Shown here piece by piece: positions 43,998-52,873 of a stretch of DNA of 64,000 nt (position 1 is its first letter; the number at the start of each line of letters is the position of its first letter). The position numbers and the translations under genes are program-made. The notes below the pieces were generated by a model. That model saw only the letters and a list, made by a program, of their open reading frames with translations. It had not been told where the DNA came from and did no database searches. The DNA is taken from positions 1 through 64,000 of the forward strand of contig JBKQSP010000054.1 of NCBI GenBank assembly GCA_052143575.1, given 5' to 3'. Origin of the DNA: JAKACA01 sp052143575 (GTDB lineage: Bacteria > Actinomycetota > Acidimicrobiia > Acidimicrobiales > Bog-793).

Positions 43998-45332
43998 TCA
44001 GGCGCGGACCGCAAACAGTCTCCACATACCCGGAACACCCTTGAGTTGATATTCGCCGCGGTCGACGAATCCAATGCCGGAACCAGCTACCAGGTCCCTT
44101 ACGGTTCGGGAGACAAGCACCTCGCCTGGCTGAGCCTCCGCCTCCACGCGGGAGGCGATGTGGACGGCGATCCCACCGACGTCGTCGCCCCGAGCTTCGA
44201 TTTCACCCGCGTGCAGTCCCGCTCGAATAGGGATGCCGGCGTCGCCCAAGGCGGCAACCAAGTCCATGGTGCAGCGGATGGCGCGAGCAGGACCGTCGAA
44301 AGTCGCGAGGAACCCGTCGCCGGTCGTCTTAACTTCCCTGCCGCGGTGGCGCTCGAGACGGACGCGCACGATGTCGTCGTGGAGATCGAGCAAGTCGCGC
44401 CAAGCTCGATCGCCCATCGAGCTAGCTCGCTGCGTCGAGTCGACAATGTCGGTAAACAGCACTGTCGCAAGCTGGCGGTCCGACTCGCTCGAGTGCCGTA
44501 CCCCCGTAAGAAACTCCTCCACTTCGTCGAGCCCTGCGTCGGAGTCGCCGTACCAGGGCAGATGATCCAGGCCTGCCAGTTCAACGAATCGGGCGCCAGG
44601 AATCTGCTCGGCCAACCACTTGCCCGCCCGGCGATTAACCACACGGTCGCCCCGACGATGCAGCACCAGCGTCGGCACACGCACCGATTGAAGCACGGCG
44701 CGAACATCGACGTCGAGAAACATCATGTAGAGCTGCGCGAGCGACCCAGGGCTGACGCCCGAGCGCCGGTACCTGCCTAAGCGTTCTTTGGCTCTCTCGT
44801 CCTCGGCGAGTGACGGAGCCCAAATCTCCATGTCCTCGCCGGCGAAGAATCCAGGCTCGATCAAACCTGCCGCCTCGAGAATCGCTTCTGCCGGAGCAGC
44901 CCACGGATAGTCCGGTGCCCAGGTCGACCTTGCCATTCCACCGAAGAGAATCAACGCCTCCGTGCGCTGCGGATGGGTGGCTGCGAACAGGATCGATAAC
45001 GGCGCGCCCTCGGACACGCCGAACAGCACCGCTCGGTCGGAACCGGCCCCATCCATGACTGCCCGCACATCGTCCATGCGCTGCTCGAGTGTCGGGACGG
45101 CGCTGACGCGGTCTGAGACGCCGACGCCGCGCTTGTCGAAGAGCAGCAACCGAGTGAAAGAAGCCAGCCGTCGACGGAAGCGCGCGATATGCGGGTCCTC
45201 CCACGCAATCTCGACGTGGGTGACAAAACCTGCCACCAGGACGACGTCGCGCGCGGCGTGCCCGAGCACCTGATATGCGACGTGAACGCCATCATCGGTC
45301 AGCGCGTAGCGCGTTTCCGGTATCTCCGACAC
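43998..45332 (-). CDS. Alpha/beta hydrolase fused to class III cyclase
   Basis: 444 residues. An N-terminal alpha/beta hydrolase (about 1-275) with oxyanion-side FDKRGVGVSDR, nucleophile elbow FGVSEGAPLS and C-terminal catalytic His in GLDHLPW. A C-terminal cyclase domain (about 285-444) with metal Asp residues in VLFTDIVDSTQRAS and VKTTGDGFLATFDG, and VHIASRVEAEA. This fusion is common in mycobacteria and other actinobacteria; the ligand sensed by the hydrolase part is unknown. GTG start at 45332. It lies between the truncated and intact tRNA-Arg copies. Confidence 0.9.
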   Translation of the reverse strand: MSEIPETRYALTDDGVHVAYQVLGHAARDVVLVAGFVTHVEIAWEDPHIARFRRRLASFTRLLLFDKRGVGVSDRVSAVPTLEQRMDDVRAVMDGAGSDRAVLFGVSEGAPLSILFAATHPQRTEALILFGGMARSTWAPDYPWAAPAEAILEAAGLIEPGFFAGEDMEIWAPSLAEDERAKERLGRYRRSGVSPGSLAQLYMMFLDVDVRAVLQSVRVPTLVLHRRGDRVVNRRAGKWLAEQIPGARFVELAGLDHLPWYGDSDAGLDEVEEFLTGVRHSSESDRQLATVLFTDIVDSTQRASSMGDRAWRDLLDLHDDIVRVRLERHRGREVKTTGDGFLATFDGPARAIRCTMDLVAALGDAGIPIRAGLHAGEIEARGDDVGGIAVHIASRVEAEAQPGEVLVSRTVRDLVAGSGIGFVDRGEYQLKGVPGMWRLFAVRA

Positions 45333-45648
45333 CAGTTAAGTCTGCCCAATCGCCGCCACGCCCGCAGGCTTCGGCTGGGCGGCGACGCCGAGTATGCAAT
45401 TGATCAACTAAGGCCCGCGCTGCTTGCACGCGGACTCAGCTTCGCATGCATCAGGGGCGCCACCCGAGTGATCCCGAAGTCGGGTGTCAGGGCGCGCGTC
45501 GCCTACGCTTTGTGCGGTGAAGAGTGGTCATGACCGGGACCCTCCGCGGCTCTCAGGCCGCTGTCAGGGCGCTTCCGGCGAGCGCTGCTGACCAAACACT
45601 CTCCGGCAGGAGGACCCAGTATAAGTGCAGGTCAACGGTAGTGTCATT
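45333..45648. other. Intergenic stretch before tRNA-Arg
   Basis: 316 bases with no gene recognised. It contains two copies of a short GTCAGGGCGC motif (near 45487 and 45554) that also occurs after the split-cyclase gene (near 43686). No promoter is clear. Confidence 0.4.
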
Positions 45649-45722
45649 GCCCCCGTAGCTCAGTTGGACAGAGCAGCTGCCTTCTAAGCAGACGGTCGCA
45701 GGTTCGAGTCCTGCCGGGGGCG
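45649..45722 (+). tRNA. tRNA-Arg (TCT)
   Basis: Acceptor stem GCCCCCG pairs with CGGGGGC. Anticodon loop CTTCTAA with anticodon TCT (reads AGA). T arm GCAGG-TTCGAGT-CCTGC. Discriminator G at 45722; CCA not encoded. Confidence 0.95.
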
Positions 45723-46079
45723 CTGTTGCTGCCGTGGGCGCAGGCTGCCGGGGGCGCAGGTCAATCCGCCCGCTGCGGGAGGTCGGAGTGACTCTTTCCC
45801 CAGCTAGGGACTTGTGAGCTGTGTGATGATTGTCTCGACCAATGATCTGGGCACGACCGCACCCGCCGGCTTTTCTCGAGGCTGGATCGCGACCAAGGGG
45901 TCCCGCCCGTCCGGCGTGGCTCAATCTGAGGGCCGGCGTTGCGAAAAATGGGGGCGGTCACCGATGTAGGCGGCCCGGAGCCCGCGTACCGTGAGCATGC
46001 AGCGACGATGATCACCGCAACTGCAAACGCGATGCTCGGCACCCAGGCCCTGGGTTACCGACTTGAACAGGGAGCGACC
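45723..46079. other. Intergenic stretch after tRNA-Arg
   Basis: 357 bases. No convincing gene, RNA or repeat is seen. An open frame on the minus strand here is an artefact of the tRNA complement. CAGGGAG just before 46080 serves the next gene. Confidence 0.4.
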
Positions 46080-47234
46080 ATGGAACGCGAGAAGGCTGAG
46101 ACGACAGAAGCCCGGGAGACACCCTCGACGACGCGAAGGGCGCTCCTGCTCGGGGGGACCGCTGGGCTCGCCGGGATCGCAGCCTGCACCTTTGCCGGCG
46201 CTACGCCGGCAGGGGCCGCATCGGGGGACGACATGGTCCTCGGTGCGAGCAACGACGCGGGTAGCTCTGAGACCGACATCACCAGCTCGGTTGATACCTG
46301 CACACTCGGCGCCGTAAACAGCGGGGCGGGCTACGCGATTCAGGCGAGCGACGGTGCGGCCAGCACTGGGGTCGGCGCCGGTGGCGCAACCGGCACGAAT
46401 GCCGCGATCTTCGCGCAGCTCAACAACCCGGCCAACTACTCGGCCGCCGTCGACGCCACTACAGCGGGCACCGGAAATGCGCTCCTGGCCCAGATCAGCA
46501 ACTCCGCCAGCGTCTCTGCCGCCATTGAGGCGTCCACAGTTGGACGCGGCAGCGCCCTTTCCGCGTTCACGACCGGCGTAGGCAACGCCATCTACGCCAG
46601 CATTGAGAATGCCGACAACACGAGTGCCGCCATATTCGCCGAAACCGACGGCACCGGAAGTGCGGTTCTGGCGATTTCGGAGGGATCGGGGCCAGCGATC
46701 ACGGCGCAGGACAACTATACGTTGATCGGGAAGGCGGTGACGCCATCCCTCATCTATTACGGCACAGGGTCGGGCGTTGTTGCACAGCTCGGCAACCCGG
46801 CTAACGACTCCGCTGCAGTGTTGGCATCCACAGCAGGCACCGGGAATGCGGTCCTGGCAGAGATCACGAATACGAAAAACAAGAGCGCAGCCATCTCCGG
46901 AACAACTCAAAGCGACCGCGGAATAGGTGTCTCGGGTTACAGCAAATCGGGCATCGGCGTCCGGGCGGCGAGCACGTCCGGTGACGCCCTCGTCGTATCC
47001 GGCAAGGTCGTCTTCTCGACGAGCGGGCTTGCGACGGTGGCCACGCACAAGACGAGCGTCACCGTCGCCCTGGCAACTGTCACGTCCTCGTCCATTGTGC
47101 TCGCAACGCTGCAGACTGACGAGGGAGCCATCGCTGTGGCGAACGCCGTTCCAGGATCCGGCGAGTTCACCATCAACCTGACGGCGGCGCCGCACGCACA
47201 CTCCGTGAAAGTCGCCTGGTTCGTCATCGGGTAG
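46080..47234 (+). CDS. Tat-exported Ala/Gly-rich repeat protein, intact paralogue
   Basis: 384 residues from an ATG at 46080 with a GGGAG site upstream. Twin-arginine-type signal (TTRRALLLGGTAGLAGIAA) with ASA-type cleavage. The mature part is a run of short beta-like repeats (GTGNALLAQISN, GTGSAVLAISEGSG, GTGNAVLAEITNTKN, GIGVSGYSKSGIGVRAAS), consistent with a solenoid-like surface protein. The C-terminus (FTINLTAAP to VAWFVIG) is shared with the pseudogene at 14020-15049. Function unknown. Both relatives lie beside tRNA genes. Confidence 0.7.
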   Translation: MEREKAETTEARETPSTTRRALLLGGTAGLAGIAACTFAGATPAGAASGDDMVLGASNDAGSSETDITSSVDTCTLGAVNSGAGYAIQASDGAASTGVGAGGATGTNAAIFAQLNNPANYSAAVDATTAGTGNALLAQISNSASVSAAIEASTVGRGSALSAFTTGVGNAIYASIENADNTSAAIFAETDGTGSAVLAISEGSGPAITAQDNYTLIGKAVTPSLIYYGTGSGVVAQLGNPANDSAAVLASTAGTGNAVLAEITNTKNKSAAISGTTQSDRGIGVSGYSKSGIGVRAASTSGDALVVSGKVVFSTSGLATVATHKTSVTVALATVTSSSIVLATLQTDEGAIAVANAVPGSGEFTINLTAAPHAHSVKVAWFVIG

Positions 47235-47281
47235 GCCTCGACGACGTAGCGTCGGGCCGAGGCGCACTCCCGGGGCGCGGT

Positions 47282-47884
47282 CTAGTCCAGGGAAAGTCCT
47301 GCTTCGAGATGAGCCATGGCCTCGTCGAGCAACGTGGGGAGATCCGTCGAGGGATTCTCGGTGATGGCGAACATCACGGACATGGCGACGCCGACAACAG
47401 CTCCTGCCAAGGTGCGAACGCTGGCATCGTTGACAGGCTTGCCGGCGCGCTCGGCCACCACTTCGCTCAGGAGCTGCATGGCGGAGGCGAACTGGTCGAG
47501 CATCGCCGCTCGCAGCTCCGGGACCGACATGACGAGAGCCATGCGGTCGCGCTGCTCCGACTCTTCCTCGAGGCTGAGCTGGGCAAAGGCCAGCCGAAAC
47601 GCTGACCGGAGCGCTTGAATGGAGCTCAACTCGGGGGGCTGGGCTCGGAAGGCCTCGACGATGACCGGGTCGAAGTCGTCGGTGAGCGCCACCTCGGCCT
47701 TGGTGGGGAAGTAGCGGAAGAACGTGCTCTCCGAGACCTCGGCCTCCTCGATGATCTGCTGCACCGTGGTTGCGTCGTAGCCCTGCTCGCGAAACAGTCG
47801 CATGGCGTGGGCCCGGATGGCCGCCCGCGTCTTGGCCTTCTTGCGTTCCCGCAAACCTGTTGCCGCTACCTCAGGCGACGTCAA
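47282..47884 (-). CDS. TetR-family regulator of the MFS exporter
   Basis: 200 residues. N-terminal helix-turn-helix typical of TetR (LFREQGYDATTVQQI, then VSESTFFRYFPTKAEV), C-terminal ligand-binding helices. A TTG start at 47884 is chosen because GCGGAGG lies 6 bases upstream; this overlaps the end of the MFS gene by 14 bases. Cotranscribed with the MFS exporter and expected to repress it. Confidence 0.9.
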   Translation of the reverse strand: MTSPEVAATGLRERKKAKTRAAIRAHAMRLFREQGYDATTVQQIIEEAEVSESTFFRYFPTKAEVALTDDFDPVIVEAFRAQPPELSSIQALRSAFRLAFAQLSLEEESEQRDRMALVMSVPELRAAMLDQFASAMQLLSEVVAERAGKPVNDASVRTLAGAVVGVAMSVMFAITENPSTDLPTLLDEAMAHLEAGLSLD

Positions 47885-49421
47885 TGCTGGCCTCCGCGTG
47901 CTGAGGAACGCCTTGCCCCGCGGTCCGGAAGCTGCCCTGGGGAAGGAAGACGAGGGCGAGGACCATGCCGGCGGCGGCGAGACCGGCCGAGACGACGAGG
48001 GCGAGATCCATGCCATGTACGAACGAGGCGCGCACGTCTTGCAGCAGCGCTGCCGAACCGATCTGGTGGGCGACCGCCAGCCCGCCGAAGACGCTCGTGC
48101 GGGCGGCGGCGGCGAGCGGCCCCGGGAGGCCGGTGAGATCGAGGCGGGCGAGATAGGCCGAGCTGAGCACGCTGCCGAGGAGGGCGCTTCCGAACGGGCC
48201 GCCCACTTTGTTGAGGGCCTGCAGGACGGCCGAGCCCACGCCTGCGCTCTCCTCGGAGAGCTCGGACAATGCTGCCGAGGACGCCGTCGCCATGGCGAGG
48301 CCGAGCCCGAGGCCGGCAACGGCCATCCACAAGGCGACGAAGCTCGTGCTCGAGCTGAGATGGGTGGCGCCACCGAGCAGCAGTCCAGCCGCCAGGATGC
48401 CGAAGCCGAGTGCCACGGCAACTTTCGCACCGGCGACGCGTGCCACCCGGTCAGCGGGAACCGCACCCAGCACGAGGCCGCCGATGAGCGGGAGGAGTCG
48501 AAGCCCCGAGCCCATGGCGTTGGTGCCGAGCACGCCCTGGAAGTACTGCGGCATCGAGAAGAGGACGCCGATCATCGCAAGGACTCCGACGGCGGCCAGC
48601 ACGACTCCCCAGGTGTAGGAGGGCGATCGGAACAAGGCAAGGTCGAGGAGGGGCTCGCCGTCGGGCCGATGGTTCATGCGGCGCTCCCACGCAAAGAAAC
48701 TCGCCAGGACGCCGACTCCGGCCACGATGAGAACCCAGGCGCTGGCGTCGCTCCATCCGTATTCGCCGGCGTCGATGAGACCGTAGGTCACCGTCACGAG
48801 GCCTGCCACGGACGCCAGCATGCCGACCGGGTCGAGGCCTGGGCGCCGCGAGGCACGGGACTCCGGCAAGAGGGCGATGGTGGCGATGAGCCCGATGACG
48901 GCGACGGGGACGTTGAGGAGGAACACCCATCCCCACCAGTAGTGGGAGAGAAGCCAGCCACCGAGAATGGGGCCGATGGGCGTGGCGAGGAAGTTGGCGG
49001 CCGCCCAGATTCCGACCGCCTTCGGGCGCTCTTCCTCGCTGAACAGCACCGTGAGACCGGAGAGCGCCATGACGATGATTCCTGCGCCCGCCAGGCCGAG
49101 CAGCACCCTGGCAGCGAGAAACTCGCTGACGGAGGTCGAGAAGGCGGACGCCGCCGAACCGAGTGCGAAGAGCGAGAGGGCCGCGATCATGACCTTTTTG
49201 CGGCCGTAGCGGTCCCCGAGGATGCCAGCCGGGATCATGGCCGCCGCCAGCACGAGGAAGTAGCCGGAGGAGAACCACTGCAGGTCAGACTCCGAGGCGC
49301 CGAAAGCTTTGGCGAGGGTCGGTATGGCCACGCTCAGGACCGTGCCATCGAGGCCGACGACGAGGACGGCAAGGCTGAGCGCTCCGAGCGCCCACCACCG
49401 GCGCCGCCCGCTCGTGTTCAT
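47871..49421 (-). CDS. DHA2-type MFS drug exporter
   Basis: 516 residues, about 14 membrane segments. Motifs of the EmrB/QacA group are present: VVGLDGTVLSVAIPTLA in helix 1, GILGDRYGRKKVM in the loop after helix 2 and LGVRE-equivalent GLAGAGIIVMAL. Proton-driven export of hydrophobic drugs or dyes is expected. ATG start at 49421. It heads an operon with the TetR gene behind it. Confidence 0.92.
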   Translation of the reverse strand: MNTSGRRRWWALGALSLAVLVVGLDGTVLSVAIPTLAKAFGASESDLQWFSSGYFLVLAAAMIPAGILGDRYGRKKVMIAALSLFALGSAASAFSTSVSEFLAARVLLGLAGAGIIVMALSGLTVLFSEEERPKAVGIWAAANFLATPIGPILGGWLLSHYWWGWVFLLNVPVAVIGLIATIALLPESRASRRPGLDPVGMLASVAGLVTVTYGLIDAGEYGWSDASAWVLIVAGVGVLASFFAWERRMNHRPDGEPLLDLALFRSPSYTWGVVLAAVGVLAMIGVLFSMPQYFQGVLGTNAMGSGLRLLPLIGGLVLGAVPADRVARVAGAKVAVALGFGILAAGLLLGGATHLSSSTSFVALWMAVAGLGLGLAMATASSAALSELSEESAGVGSAVLQALNKVGGPFGSALLGSVLSSAYLARLDLTGLPGPLAAAARTSVFGGLAVAHQIGSAALLQDVRASFVHGMDLALVVSAGLAAAGMVLALVFLPQGSFRTAGQGVPQHAEASIDVA

Positions 49422-49442
49422 GAAGGATACCGCCAGACGACA

Positions 49443-49467
49443 GTTACCATGTATTGAAGGTTACCAT
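49443..49467. promoter_or_regulatory. Candidate operator upstream of the MFS exporter
   Basis: GTTACCAT occurs twice (49443-49450 and 49460-49467), a 17-base direct spacing, 21 bases upstream of the MFS start. Direct repeats next to an autoregulated TetR-exporter operon suggest a binding site, though TetR operators are more often inverted repeats. Confidence 0.35.
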
Positions 49468-49500
49468 CAGAATCAGGCACCCTCCAGGGCCGGACGACCC

Positions 49501-50076
49501 TCATTCCAAGTAGAACGTGAGCGCCGGCAGGAGGAGGTCCATGATCTCCTCGTGGCTTGCGCTGGCGAGCGACTCGACTCGCACGACATGGCGGAGCACG
49601 GCAATTCCGACGAGCTGGGCGGCCAGCAGGGAGGCCCGCAAGGAGGCGTCCGGTCGATCGCTCAGGGCGGCGATCCGGTCCAGCAGCTCGGTCGTCACGA
49701 ACTCCCGCAGCATCGTGGCGGCACGCTCGTTGGAGACCGCTGAGCGCACGAGGCCCAACATGGCGTTTCGGCTCTTGTCGCTGTCGATCGCGTGCAGGTA
49801 GGCGCCGGCGAGCGATGCCACGGCTTCGCCGAGGTCGTCAGGGGAAAGATCGCCGTACAGCTCGGACGGCGCGAAGGCGAAACCCATGGCGGCGACGAAG
49901 AGCCCCTCCTTCGACCCGAAGTAGTGGATGAGGAGTGCCGGGTCGACGCCTGCCTCGGTGGCGATGGCACGGAGCGATGTGGCGTCATAGCCGCGTGTGG
50001 CGAAGCGGCGTCGTGCGACGGCGAGAATTGCTGCCCGTGTCCCGGGAGTGCCGGGTCGGCGGCCGGTGCGGCTCAC
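49501..50076 (-). CDS. TetR-family regulator of the ABC-2 exporter
   Basis: 191 residues. Helix-turn-helix FATRGYDATSLRAIATEAGV with the following LLIHYFGSKEGLF, the standard TetR N-terminus. The C-terminal part is the usual helical ligand domain. Its ATG at 50076 overlaps the stop of the ATPase gene (ATGA), so it is the last gene of the four-gene exporter operon and presumably controls it. Confidence 0.9.
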   Translation of the reverse strand: MSRTGRRPGTPGTRAAILAVARRRFATRGYDATSLRAIATEAGVDPALLIHYFGSKEGLFVAAMGFAFAPSELYGDLSPDDLGEAVASLAGAYLHAIDSDKSRNAMLGLVRSAVSNERAATMLREFVTTELLDRIAALSDRPDASLRASLLAAQLVGIAVLRHVVRVESLASASHEEIMDLLLPALTFYLE

Positions 50077-50939
50077 GAGACCGAGCCTGCTGTGACGACG
50101 GCGACGAAGGCCTCCTCCAGGTTGGCCGGAACGCTCCGGCTCCGCGAGGCGATCCCCTCGTGTGCCAGCAGCGCGGTGACGTCCTGCGACGAGGCGGCCA
50201 CACGCAGCGTCCGGCCGTGTGCCTGCACGCTGAAGCCTGCGGCGTCGAGGGCGACAAAGGCCGCGTCCCAGTCGTCACACCGCACTTCGACGACGCTGCG
50301 ACCGGCGATGACCTCTGCAACGGTGCCGGCGGACGCCACGACGCCGTCGACCATGATGAGCAAGCGATCGCACTCCTCGGCCTCTTCCATGTTGTGGGTG
50401 GTGACGAGGACACCGGCCCCCGCCTCGGCCGCCTGGCGGATGTCCTGCCAGAGCCGTGCGCGGCCGAGCGGTCCGACTCCCGAGGTCGGTTCGTCGAGGA
50501 CGAGGAGCTCCGGTCGGTGGGCCAGCGCCACGGCGAAGGCGACCCGGCGCTGGGTGCCGAGCGGCAGGGCGCCGACGAGCTCGTCGGCGTGGGACTCGAT
50601 GCCGGCGGGGAGCCCTTGGCGGGGGGAACCGAAGGCGGCCGAGGTGAAGTGCCAGTTTTCCGCCACGGTGAGATCGGTGTAGAGGCCGAGGCTCTGCGGG
50701 ACGTAACCGACGCGCCGTCGAGTGCCGACGGTCGGAGGGGCTTCGAAGAGGCGTACCGTGCCACCGCTCGGCCTGAGGAGCCCGAGGAGGAGGCGGATGA
50801 CCGTCGTCTTTCCGGCTCCGTTGGCGCCGAGGAGCCCGACGACCTCACCCTTGTCGACGGCGAGGCTCACGGAGTCAACGGCGGTGAAGCTCCCGAAGCG
50901 CATCGAGACGCCGAGGGTACGTGCCAGGCTCCCCGTCAT
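50073..50939 (-). CDS. ABC exporter ATPase with degenerate signature motif
   Basis: 288 residues. Walker A GANGAGKTT and Walker B LLVLDEPTSG are intact, and the switch His is present (VTTHNMEEAEE). The signature LSGGQ is LPLGTQ and the D-loop reads SGVGP instead of SGLDP, so one half-site is defective. A C-terminal extension of about 60 residues is typical of multidrug or antibiotic export ATPases. ATG overlaps the first ATPase gene (ATGA). Its partner's motifs complement the defects. Confidence 0.9.
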   Translation of the reverse strand: MTGSLARTLGVSMRFGSFTAVDSVSLAVDKGEVVGLLGANGAGKTTVIRLLLGLLRPSGGTVRLFEAPPTVGTRRRVGYVPQSLGLYTDLTVAENWHFTSAAFGSPRQGLPAGIESHADELVGALPLGTQRRVAFAVALAHRPELLVLDEPTSGVGPLGRARLWQDIRQAAEAGAGVLVTTHNMEEAEECDRLLIMVDGVVASAGTVAEVIAGRSVVEVRCDDWDAAFVALDAAGFSVQAHGRTLRVAASSQDVTALLAHEGIASRSRSVPANLEEAFVAVVTAGSVS

Positions 50940-51760
50940 GACGACACCGCCATCTCTGAGGCGAGAGCGGCAATGACCGCAGCGTCTTCGAGATCGGGAT
51001 CGACCCGCGTGACGCCGGGCGGAAGGTCGCCCGTGGGCGCCCAGACGCGCCAGTCGGCACCCCGCCGCCATGACATCGCCGTCGGCTGAGAGACGCCTCG
51101 CACGCGACCGAGCGTTCCGGGAACCTCGCCCACGATGCCCTCGGGCGCACCGCTGATGAGCACGCGGCCTTCCTCCAGGAGCATGGCGGCGCTCCCGCGT
51201 GCCGCCTCGTTCACATACGTCGTGGCGACGACCACAGCCGTCCCCTCGGCGCCTGCCCGCGAGATGAGGCGCCACAGCTCCGCCCGGCTCACCGGGTCGA
51301 CGCCGGTCGTCGGCTCGTCGAGCACCAAGAGCTCGGGCGAGTGCACGAGCGCCATCCCGACCGCCAACTTGCGCTGCATACCGCCCGACAGCTGCCCACC
51401 CAAGCGGTCGCGGACGCCGTCCAGTCCGACGAGACCGAGGATGCGGCCCGCCCGCCCTTTGAGCTCTGCTCCGGAGAGCCCGTATGCCGTGGCGGAGAAC
51501 GCCACATTCTCGTCGACGGTGAGGTCGGCATAGAGGCCAGCGGTGGCCGGGACGTAGCCGATCTTGGATTTGGAGGGCCTCCGCACGCTCCCTTCCTCCA
51601 CGCCCACGAGACCAACGAGCGCACGCAGGCACGTGGACTTGCCGGCGCCGTCACCTCCCACGACGACGGTGACGCTCGCCGGCTCCACGGGAAGCGTGAC
51701 CCCGATGATGGCGACGCGGCCACCGAGTCTCACGGTCACGTCATCGAGGCCCCACCTCAC
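50936..51760 (-). CDS. ABC exporter ATPase lacking the switch histidine
   Basis: 274 residues. Walker A VVGGDGAGKST, intact signature LSGGMQRKLAVGMAL and Walker B LLVLDEPTTGVDP. The switch-histidine region reads VVATTYVNEAA, with Thr where His belongs. A C-terminal extension is present. GTG at 51760 overlaps the permease stop (GTGA). With the second ATPase it probably forms a heterodimer carrying one normal and one degenerate site. Confidence 0.9.
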   Translation of the reverse strand: MRWGLDDVTVRLGGRVAIIGVTLPVEPASVTVVVGGDGAGKSTCLRALVGLVGVEEGSVRRPSKSKIGYVPATAGLYADLTVDENVAFSATAYGLSGAELKGRAGRILGLVGLDGVRDRLGGQLSGGMQRKLAVGMALVHSPELLVLDEPTTGVDPVSRAELWRLISRAGAEGTAVVVATTYVNEAARGSAAMLLEEGRVLISGAPEGIVGEVPGTLGRVRGVSQPTAMSWRRGADWRVWAPTGDLPPGVTRVDPDLEDAAVIAALASEMAVSS

Positions 51761-52845
51761 GGGTTCGCACCCTCGAGCAGGCCTGCCCCTTGCTCCGCCG
51801 TACCTCGAAGGTTCGGCGCCAGGTCGCGGCGGAATCGAAGGATGGCGAGCCCGAGGACGCCGACGGCGAGGACGGCCAGTAAGCCGATGGGTTGCCAGAG
51901 GGCGGAGATCGGCGTCCCCTTCAGCATGACGCCCCGACTGATCCGGATGAAGTAGGTGAGGGGCAGCACGTAGGAGATCCAGCGCACCCCGGCCGCCATG
52001 GAGGCGACGGGGAAGATGAGGCCGGAGAGCAGCACCTGCGGCAGCAGGATCATGAAGGCGAGCTGGATCGCTTGGCCTTGGTTCTGGGACACCGTCGAGA
52101 TGAGGACGCCCATGCCGAGCGTGACGAGGAGGAAGAGGGCGGCGCCGAGCAGGAAGGTGGCGACGTTGCCTACGAACGGGACGTGGAACACGGCCATGCC
52201 GACAACGATGATGACGGCGAGATCGAGGGCCGCCACCATGAGGTAGGGAACGATCTTGCCGATGATGACGTCCCAGGGCCGGAACGGCATGACGGCGAGT
52301 TGTTCCAGGGTTCCGCTCTGGCGTTCCCGCACGACGCCGAGGCTCGTGATGAGTGTGCCGATGAACACGAGAATGAGGCCGGCGAGGCCGGGCACCATGA
52401 CCCAGGAGGTGGTGAGACTCGGGTTGTAGAGGATCTGCACTCGCACGGCCGCTGCCGTGAATCCGGCTTCCCCCGGCGTGCGGGCGTTGCGCGCCAAGGC
52501 CGACTCGGCCGTTTGCACGGAGAACACTTGCGTCCCGTCGAGCAGGACGAGGACTCCGCTGTCGCTCGTGACCACACCGACGACGGCTGCGCCGACGAGG
52601 AGCCGTTGCTTGGCTGTGGACTCCGTGCCATCGACGTCGACGGCGACCACCTGGAACGGCGCATGCAGCAGGGGGGCCACGAGCTCGGCGCGGGGACCGA
52701 CGACGATGGTCGGGATCTCCTTCACGCTGAAGCTGGCGGCGTAGCCGAAGACGACGAGCAGCAGCACGGGCAGCACGATCATCATGGCGAGCGTCCGGCG
52801 ATCGCGCCGCAGCTGGCGGAACTCCTTTGTCACCATCGCCCACAT
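51757..52845 (-). CDS. ABC-2 type exporter permease
   Basis: 362 residues. An N-terminal membrane helix, an extracellular domain of about 130 residues, then five more helices. The ABC-2 signature is GVVRERQSGTLEQLAVMPFRPWDVIIGKI and the helix after it. ATG at 52845 is supported by GGGGAGG 6 bases upstream; a TTG at 52866 is less likely. A single permease gene with two ATPases, so a permease homodimer is inferred. Substrate unknown; drug or lipid efflux is typical. Confidence 0.92.
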   Translation of the reverse strand: MWAMVTKEFRQLRRDRRTLAMMIVLPVLLLVVFGYAASFSVKEIPTIVVGPRAELVAPLLHAPFQVVAVDVDGTESTAKQRLLVGAAVVGVVTSDSGVLVLLDGTQVFSVQTAESALARNARTPGEAGFTAAAVRVQILYNPSLTTSWVMVPGLAGLILVFIGTLITSLGVVRERQSGTLEQLAVMPFRPWDVIIGKIVPYLMVAALDLAVIIVVGMAVFHVPFVGNVATFLLGAALFLLVTLGMGVLISTVSQNQGQAIQLAFMILLPQVLLSGLIFPVASMAAGVRWISYVLPLTYFIRISRGVMLKGTPISALWQPIGLLAVLAVGVLGLAILRFRRDLAPNLRGTAEQGAGLLEGANP

Positions 52846-52873
52846 ATGCTGCCTCCCCGAAGTCAACAGTCAT

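Noticed and set aside
45553..45924. Minus-strand open frame reading GLEPATVCLEGSCSVQLSYGG across tRNA-Arg
   Set aside because: This is the translated complement of a tRNA gene, a well-known annotation artefact; a similar frame crosses the truncated tRNA at 43687-43908.
47802..49457. 551-codon plus-strand open frame opposite the MFS exporter
   Set aside because: Charged low-complexity antisense of membrane helices; the MFS reading is unambiguous.
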